A stretch of 11,582 nucleotides of DNA from DASRQK01 sp964401685. Its GTDB lineage: Bacteria > Bacteroidota > Bacteroidia > Sphingobacteriales > Sphingobacteriaceae. Below are positions 7,022 to 11,582 of this stretch, in pieces; position 1 is the first letter of the stretch; each line of letters opens with the position of its first letter. The stretch spans positions 1 through 11,582 of the forward strand of contig CAYNZH010000049.1 of the NCBI GenBank assembly GCA_964401685.1. The letters run 5' to 3'. Made by a program: the position numbers and the translations under genes. The notes below the pieces were generated by a model. It made no database searches, was not told the origin of the DNA, and was given only the letters and a program-made list of their open reading frames with translations.

Positions 7022-7029
7022 CAAAGGTA
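7022..7029 (-). promoter_or_regulatory. −7 promoter element for the yceI–aldo/keto reductase operon
   Basis: TACCTTTG on the − strand is a perfect TAnnTTTG −7 element. It predicts a start near 7015 and a leader of about 15-20 nt. I find no TTG at the expected −33 position, so the promoter may be weak or rely on another factor. Confidence 0.5.
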
Positions 7030-7069
7030 GGCGTTATGTAAGCCCTGCGCATTGACCTAGATTAAGAAA

Positions 7070-7102
7070 TTGCCAAGAGTTTTGGATTTTTAATTACCTT
7101 TG
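7070..7102 (+). promoter_or_regulatory. Promoter of the DegT-family aminotransferase gene
   Basis: TTG (7070-7072), 22 nt of spacer, then TACCTTTG (7095-7102), a perfect −7 octamer identical to the one on the other strand at 7022-7029. Predicted transcription start is near 7109. This places the in-frame TTG at 7100-7102 inside the promoter, so it cannot be the start codon of this transcript. Confidence 0.6.
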
Positions 7103-7120
7103 GACTTCAATTTTATGTAC

Positions 7121-8302
7121 ATGAACGCTAAAATTTGGTTGTCTTCCCCCCACATGGGAGAAAAGGAGTTTGAGTTTGTCAAGGAAGCATTTGAAACAAA
7201 CTGGATTGCACCCCTCGGTCCCAATGTAAACGGGTTTGAGTATGATATCCAACAAAGGTTGGGTCAAAATGTTTACGTTGCGGCTTTGAGCTCGGGAACG
7301 GCGGCACTGCATCTGGCTTTGATTCAACTCGGTGTGCAAGCGGGAGATGAAGTTCTTTGCCAGAGTATGACGTTTTCTGCTTCCGCAAATCCGATCCGCT
7401 ATCAGGGGGCAACCCCCGTTTTTATTGACAGCGAATCGGACACCTGGAATATGGATCCCCAGGCATTGCGTGCCGCCATCGAGGGGCGCATGGCTACTGT
7501 CGGGAAGAAGCCAAAGGCGATCATCGTGGTCCATCTTTACGGAATGCCCGCTCAGATGACTGAAATTTTGAAGATTGCCTCAGAATACCGGATTCCTGTA
7601 ATCGAAGATGCCGCTGAAGCGCTGGGTTCGAGTTATAAAGGCAAGGCTGCGGGGACTTTCGGTGAATTTGGGATACTTTCCTTTAATGGAAATAAGATAA
7701 TCACAACGTCGGGAGGAGGTGCCTTGGTCGCGAAAAGTGAGCGCGAGGCATCCAGAGCACGTTTCCTGGCGACCCAGGCACGAGACGCAGCTCCACATTA
7801 CCAGCATTCTCAGATCGGATATAATTACCGCATGAGCAATGTTTCCGCAGGCATAGGGCGAGGCCAAATGTTGGTTTTGCAGCAGCGCGTAGACAGCCGC
7901 CGAGCGAATAATGCTTTTTACAAGGCCGCATTTGCAGAACTCGAAGGAATCCGTTTTCTTGCCGAGCCCACAGATGACTATTTCTCCAATTACTGGTTGA
8001 CGACTATCCTGATCGATCATCCTTCCGTCGACCGGGAAGATGTTCGCATTGCTTTGGAGAGCGAAAATATCGAATCCAGGCCACTTTGGAAGCCTATGCA
8101 TCTACAGCCAGTTTTCCAGCATTACCCGTTTTACACGGCAAATTCTGAGCAGAATACGCAGGGCGATCATGGAAAACAGGACGACTCGGTGAGTTCCAGG
8201 TTATTTGAAAAAGGACTTTGCCTGCCATCCGGTTCCAATTTGAGTGCACAAGATCTGGAACGTGTGGCTTCAGCGGTCAAAGCAGTGTTTGAAAATTCCT
8301 GA
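7121..8302 (+). CDS. DegT/DnrJ/EryC1 family PLP-dependent sugar aminotransferase
   Basis: A 393-residue aminotransferase of the family that adds an amino group to nucleotide-linked keto-sugars for polysaccharide, O-antigen or glycan synthesis (EpsN, PglE and WbpE are relatives). Visible features: NTNWIAPLGP-like opening (here ETNWIAPLGP, 25-34), ALSSGTAALHLAL (55-67) for phosphate binding, Asp163 in IEDAAEALGS contacting the PLP ring nitrogen, and Lys192 in SFNGNKIITTSGGG as the Schiff-base lysine. GLCLPSG near the C-terminus is typical. The start is chosen at ATG 7121 (MNAKIWLSSPHMG), as in relatives; ATG 7115 is also possible, and TTG 7100 overlaps the −7 box. Length is normal. It stands alone, with no glycosyltransferase, epimerase or dehydratase in the window, so its sugar cannot be assigned. 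It converges on the phosphatase gene 14 bp away. Confidence 0.93.
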   Translation: MNAKIWLSSPHMGEKEFEFVKEAFETNWIAPLGPNVNGFEYDIQQRLGQNVYVAALSSGTAALHLALIQLGVQAGDEVLCQSMTFSASANPIRYQGATPVFIDSESDTWNMDPQALRAAIEGRMATVGKKPKAIIVVHLYGMPAQMTEILKIASEYRIPVIEDAAEALGSSYKGKAAGTFGEFGILSFNGNKIITTSGGGALVAKSEREASRARFLATQARDAAPHYQHSQIGYNYRMSNVSAGIGRGQMLVLQQRVDSRRANNAFYKAAFAELEGIRFLAEPTDDYFSNYWLTTILIDHPSVDREDVRIALESENIESRPLWKPMHLQPVFQHYPFYTANSEQNTQGDHGKQDDSVSSRLFEKGLCLPSGSNLSAQDLERVASAVKAVFENS

Positions 8303-8316
8303 AAACGGGCTATCTT

Positions 8317-9396
8317 TTAATAAAGGAGGATTCTTTCGCCGTTGATCAAACAACGGTAGAAGGTTCCGTTTTCAAAGCGTAGCACTTCGCCCGAGTCGCC
8401 TGACTGTAGGTACGAATCTATGGCAATCAAGCGACCGTCGTGCATGGGCCGTACTTCGTCTCCTGAGGTATGACCGACAATGACCCTGGATTTTCCATAC
8501 TGCTTTAGTGCTGCATCCAGCACCGCAGTCGGATTGTCCTCTCCTCTGAAATAGCCTCTGTACCAAATCGGGCCAGAACTACCAGCCAGCAAGCCCAGTT
8601 CCGGAATTTCCCGGAATGCATTGTCTGTTTCTGTGAAAATTTTCTCCCTAAAGATCTGATTGACCTCTTCAACAGGGTAATTTTTTGCTAAAAAGTCAGG
8701 CGAGAGGCCCGCGTGTACGAGAAGATTGTCGTTGATCCCAAGCATCACCGGACGTTTGCGGAGCCAAAGGCCAAGCAGCGTGTGCTTGCCGAATAACTCT
8801 TCATGGCTGACGCCTAGAACCTCCGCAGCTTCGTTGTATTTTTTATGGATGTAGCGGTTATCTCCCTGTAGCACCATGGCTTCGTGATTGCCTGAAAGGT
8901 AATGCACTCTGCCACCGGCTTTCAGCGCTTGCATTTCCAGCTTGAAGGTGAGCCAAAGCGCCTCTGTGACTTGCTCTCCCCGGTCCATGATGTCTCCGAG
9001 AATGATCAGATGGCCTGTGCCGAAATTCCAATTATCTTGCCCATCGATGATCCCTTCCTGCTTGAGGAAGTGGTGAAATATGTCATACTTTCCATGTATA
9101 TCGCTGAGGGCAACAAACTTATCTACTCCCTGAAAGTCGCTATGCTCAGTGTAGGCATCGCTCTGGACGAAGGTAAAATGCGCATAGGGATCAAAACCGT
9201 ATTTCTCTTCAAACTGGGACGTACTGCCTTCGCGATCCAGAAAGGATTTTTTTTGGCCATTTTCTACCCAGACGACTTCAAATCTGTTCTCTCGCAGGAA
9301 AATATGTGGGCCTTCGGACAGAGAGGTGTCCTCGAGGGTTGTCTGCGCAAGGATATTTGACCAAAGTAGGGGCAATAGAAGGAGTAGGGTTCTCAT
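8317..9396 (-). CDS. Exported calcineurin-like (PPP-type) metallophosphatase
   Basis: A 359-residue protein with a signal peptide (MRTLLLLLPLLWSNILA, likely cut before QTT) and a calcineurin-like phosphoesterase domain. The metal-site motifs appear in order: LSDIHGKYD (97-105; Asp99, His101), GDIMDRGE (134-141; Asp135, Asp138, Arg139), GNHEAM (169-174; Asn170, His171), HAGLSP (228-233) and VGHTSGDEV (307-315; His309). GDxxDRG with GNHE points to the PPP protein-phosphatase branch, similar to Shewanella-like bacterial phosphatases, though the substrate could be a nucleotide or phosphoester. The frame is open further upstream to 9573, but that extension lies within metQ and lacks a signal peptide, so ATG 9396 is used. 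It begins 16 bp after metQ ends on the same strand, with no terminator between, so it is probably the last gene of the met operon. Confidence 0.92.
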   Translation of the reverse strand: MRTLLLLLPLLWSNILAQTTLEDTSLSEGPHIFLRENRFEVVWVENGQKKSFLDREGSTSQFEEKYGFDPYAHFTFVQSDAYTEHSDFQGVDKFVALSDIHGKYDIFHHFLKQEGIIDGQDNWNFGTGHLIILGDIMDRGEQVTEALWLTFKLEMQALKAGGRVHYLSGNHEAMVLQGDNRYIHKKYNEAAEVLGVSHEELFGKHTLLGLWLRKRPVMLGINDNLLVHAGLSPDFLAKNYPVEEVNQIFREKIFTETDNAFREIPELGLLAGSSGPIWYRGYFRGEDNPTAVLDAALKQYGKSRVIVGHTSGDEVRPMHDGRLIAIDSYLQSGDSGEVLRFENGTFYRCLINGERILLY

Positions 9397-9412
9397 AGTT
9401 GAGTTGGGTTTG

Positions 9413-10234
9413 TTACCAGCCTTTGATTGCGCCGCCTTTAAACTCCCTTTCGGCAGCGGCAGCCACTTCATCTGACTGGTAGGCCTGAACAAATTTTTTG
9501 ATTTTTTCGTCTTGGTAATTGTCCTTACGCGCAACAACCAGATTGACATAGGGTGAGTCCTTGTCTTCGACAAAGATACCGTCTGTCGTCGCGTTCAAGC
9601 CGATGGGGCTGGCAAACGTATTGTTGATGATTGCTACAGTGACATTCCTGTCGTCCAATGCGCGGGGCAGTTGCGGCGCTTCCAACTCCATGATTTTCAG
9701 ATTGCGCGGATTGGAAACAATATCGTTGACCGTGGGAAGCAGACCTACGTCGCTTTTTAGATTTATAAGACCTACATCGGCCATCAATAGCAAGGCGCGA
9801 CCCCCATTTGTTGCATCATTGGGAATCAGGATCGTGCTGCCGTTTTCCAGCTCATCCAGGCTACTGATTTTCCGCGAATAACCTGCCAATGGAAAAACAA
9901 AAGTGTTTCCCACGATCTCAAAGTCATATCCTCTCTGCGCGGACTGAACGTCCAAATAGGGTTTATTCTGAAATACATTTGCATCGATGTCCCCCTGGTG
10001 AAGCGCTTCATTTGGAAGTACATAATCATTGAAAGCAATTAATTCGACTTCCAGCCCGAACTTTTCCGCGGCGACTTTTTTCGCAGCCTCTGCCAGGGCC
10101 AGCTCAGGACCGGATTGCACACCAACTTTGATGTAATTCGGATCATCCTTGCGGGAAGTATTGCCACAACTGGCTATAAAAACAGCAATTAATGCCAAGC
10201 AAAGCAAAGAAAAGAGGGTGTTTTTATTAATCAT
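9413..10234 (-). CDS. metQ: Methionine ABC transporter substrate-binding lipoprotein
   Basis: A 273-residue NlpA/MetQ-family lipoprotein that captures methionine and delivers it to the MetNI transporter. A type II signal peptide ends in the lipobox FIASC with Cys23 as the lipidated residue. The mature part shows the MetQ pattern: IKVGVQSGPE (35-44), VELIAFNDYVLPNEAL, DANVFQNKPYL, then FPLAGYSRK, IPNDATNGGRALLLM and the C-terminal KFVQAYQSDEVAAA. FNDYVLPN and ANVFQ are family hallmarks. It sits 60 bp downstream of metI on the same strand; no terminator or convincing promoter is seen in that gap. The expected ligand is methionine (D- or L-); related lipoproteins can bind other amino acids or small peptides, so specificity is inferred from the full metNIQ set. 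Confidence 0.95.
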   Translation of the reverse strand: MINKNTLFSLLCLALIAVFIASCGNTSRKDDPNYIKVGVQSGPELALAEAAKKVAAEKFGLEVELIAFNDYVLPNEALHQGDIDANVFQNKPYLDVQSAQRGYDFEIVGNTFVFPLAGYSRKISSLDELENGSTILIPNDATNGGRALLLMADVGLINLKSDVGLLPTVNDIVSNPRNLKIMELEAPQLPRALDDRNVTVAIINNTFASPIGLNATTDGIFVEDKDSPYVNLVVARKDNYQDEKIKKFVQAYQSDEVAAAAEREFKGGAIKGW

Positions 10235-10294
10235 ATTTTAAAGTTATGAAAATTTTTCGTATATTGTAAAGATAGGCCCATTTTTTCCTACCCC

Positions 10295-10948
10295 CTACCG
10301 GTGATCCATTTTTTTGGAAAAGTAGTCGCCAACCCACTGAATGAGGAACACAAACAGTACGAGCAGCACCAGAACGGTATTCATGACGACGACATCATAG
10401 CCCACATACCCGTATTGGTAGCCGATCTGGCCGAGTCCGCCTGCACCTACCGCGCCGCCCATAGCGGAGTATCCGACTAGTGCGATAAGTGTGATGCTGG
10501 CTCCGTTGATGATGGATGGGAGCGCTTCTGGCAGCAACACCTTGCGTACGATCTGCATGGGTCGCGCACCCAGGGCTCTGGCAGCTTCGATGAGTCCGCT
10601 AGGGACTTCCAATAAACTGTTTTCGACCAGCCTAGCGATGAACGGCGCCGCACCTATACTTAGCGGTACCAACGCGGCCTGCACCCCAATTGACGTACCG
10701 ACCAGCATTCGGGTAAATGGTATCATCCAAACAATCAGGATGATAAATGGAATGGCCCGGAAAATATTGACCACCACAGATACTGCCCGATTGAGCAAGC
10801 GGTTTTCCATCAGCTGATTTTCCCTGGTCAAAAACAAAAGAATTCCTGTGGGCAATCCCATGATAAATCCGAACAATCCGGAAAGAAAAGTCATGACTAT
10901 GGTTTCCCAAGTTCCTTTGACCAAAAGTGATAACATGGCTTCAGACAT
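10295..10948 (-). CDS. metI: Methionine ABC transporter permease
   Basis: A 217-residue inner-membrane permease of the methionine importer, the usual MetI length. About five hydrophobic segments are visible (roughly 12-40, 55-78, 85-105, 148-170, 188-207). The ATPase-contact loop is the EAA motif around EAARALGARPMQIVRKVLLPEALPS, split here as EAARALGA (121-128) and VLLPEALP (137-144). The segment GYSAMGGAVGAGGLGQ (159-174) is characteristic of MetI. The ATG at 10948 overlaps the metN stop by 8 bp (ATGTCTGA), indicating translational coupling of ATPase and permease. MetI dimerises and pairs with two MetN subunits. Confidence 0.96.
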   Translation of the reverse strand: MSEAMLSLLVKGTWETIVMTFLSGLFGFIMGLPTGILLFLTRENQLMENRLLNRAVSVVVNIFRAIPFIILIVWMIPFTRMLVGTSIGVQAALVPLSIGAAPFIARLVENSLLEVPSGLIEAARALGARPMQIVRKVLLPEALPSIINGASITLIALVGYSAMGGAVGAGGLGQIGYQYGYVGYDVVVMNTVLVLLVLFVFLIQWVGDYFSKKMDHR

Positions 10949-11582
10949 AACCCAATGATGTTACTTTGATTTGATTTGATTCAAAAAATGCGATAGCGTC
11001 CGCCCACCGGTCTGGATTTCCGAAAAGGACAACGAGCATAATGCCAAATTGTATGCCGCCCACGTGGTCTAGCTGCGAGCTTATAATCTGAAAGTCGACA
11101 CCAATTTGCCGGGACATATTTGAAAGAACGGGCGTACTCGCGGATTGGCTCGAAATTTCCAGCCGGAGAAAAGGCTGCAAGCCCTCAGCGTATTCTGCTT
11201 TCATGCGTTCTTTATAGAGATCCGGGATTTCCACGTGCAGGGCTGAGGCGATGAAATGCTTTGCAAGCGCTGTCTTCGGATGGGAAAACACGTCGCTAAC
11301 TATGCCTTGTTCGACCATTTGGCCTTGGCTGATGACTGCGACCTCGTCGCAAATCGCTTTTACCACATCCATTTCGTGCGTGATCAGCAGTATCGTGATA
11401 CCGAGTCGGCGATTTATATCTTTAAGTAGCGCGAGTATGGAACGGGTCGTGGCCGGATCCAGCGCGCTTGTCGCTTCGTCACACAAAAGAACTTTGGGAT
11501 TGTTGGCCAGAGTCCGCGCAATCGCCACCCGTTGTTTCTGTCCTCCGGACAGATTGGCCGGATATTCATCTGCTTTGTCTTC
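10941..11582 (-). CDS. metN: Methionine ABC transporter ATP-binding protein (5' end outside window)
   Basis: The C-terminal 213 residues of MetN, which is normally about 340 long; the first ~130, including the Walker A loop, lie beyond the right edge. Present here are the ABC signature LSGGQKQR (residues 11-18 of the visible part), Walker B VLLCDEATSALDP (31-43) and the H-loop His69 in LLITHEMD. After a linker comes the ACT-like NIL domain (about 138-213, from FLRLEIS to the end), which in characterised MetN proteins binds methionine and inhibits transport when internal methionine is high. This domain sets it apart from generic amino-acid ATPases. The gene overlaps metI by 8 bp. Any methionine or SAM riboswitch would lie upstream, outside the window. 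Confidence 0.96.
   Translation of the reverse strand, partial: EDKADEYPANLSGGQKQRVAIARTLANNPKVLLCDEATSALDPATTRSILALLKDINRRLGITILLITHEMDVVKAICDEVAVISQGQMVEQGIVSDVFSHPKTALAKHFIASALHVEIPDLYKERMKAEYAEGLQPFLRLEISSQSASTPVLSNMSRQIGVDFQIISSQLDHVGGIQFGIMLVVLFGNPDRWADAIAFFESNQIKVTSLGYV
10966..10980. repeat. Three tandem copies of TTGAT in the metN 3' end
   Basis: Three perfect 5-bp units lie in the last codons of metN, 18 bp upstream (in the metN reading direction) of the metI start at 10948. The unit length is not a multiple of three, so gain or loss of a unit would change the MetN C-terminus and shift its stop relative to metI. Three copies is few, and chance is a fair explanation. Confidence 0.4.

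Noticed and set aside
7580..8101. A 173-residue − strand open frame within the aminotransferase gene
   Set aside because: Antisense to the conserved PLP-binding region of the aminotransferase; no motif or start signal.
8902..9360. A 152-residue + strand open frame within the phosphatase gene
   Set aside because: Antisense to the metal-binding motifs of the phosphatase; no independent support.
9397..9573. 59-residue N-terminal extension of the phosphatase reaching into metQ
   Set aside because: It overlaps metQ in another frame, is basic and lacks a signal peptide, whereas ATG 9396 opens directly on a good signal peptide.
10235..10294. Internal promoter candidate TAACTTTA just before metQ
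   Set aside because: One mismatch in the −7 box, no −33 TTG, and the leader would be only a few bases; read-through from metI is simpler.
1..11582. Mobile elements, CRISPR arrays, defence islands or toxin–antitoxin pairs
   Set aside because: No transposase, integrase, inverted terminal repeats, regularly spaced repeats or small paired ORFs were found; the tRNA gene has no adjacent integrase or duplicated tRNA 3' end that would mark an attachment site.

Overview
The window looks like chromosomal DNA from a Bacteroidota bacterium, probably of the Sphingobacteriia type. This rests on protein styles and on promoters of the form TTG–spacer–TAnnTTTG, the Bacteroidota housekeeping consensus, with almost no Shine-Dalgarno sequences. 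The assignment is inferred; no marker gene in the window fixes the genus. The region is ordinary and densely coded. I found no phage, transposon, CRISPR or defence genes, and no clear candidate for a new multi-gene system.

Layout, left to right: asnB (+, asparagine synthetase B) converges on accD (−, acetyl-CoA carboxylase carboxyltransferase beta subunit). Diverging from accD is a two-gene + strand operon: a TauE/SafE-type permease and a secreted single-domain rhodanese that overlap by 4 bp. It is followed by a complete tRNA-Leu(UAA) unit on the − strand, with a good promoter and a terminator hidden in the 3' end of the rhodanese gene. After another strong hairpin comes a membrane-anchored metallo-beta-lactamase-fold hydrolase (+) of the NAPE-PLD/UlaG-like type. 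It converges, with 5 bp to spare, on a yceI-like gene plus aldo/keto reductase operon (−).

A short divergent promoter region separates the YceI gene from a DegT/DnrJ/EryC1 sugar aminotransferase (+). The right end is a − strand methionine importer operon, metN (cut by the window edge), metI and metQ, followed 16 bp later by an exported calcineurin-like (PPP-type) phosphatase that looks like the last gene of the same transcript.

Functional themes: amino-acid supply (asparagine synthesis, methionine uptake), fatty-acid synthesis (accD), probable sulfur-compound handling (permease plus rhodanese), and several envelope or periplasmic proteins of uncertain substrate (YceI, the MBL-fold hydrolase, the phosphatase). 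The points most worth a second look are the tRNA terminator embedded in a coding sequence, the phosphatase attached to the met operon, and several start-codon corrections supported by promoter positions.
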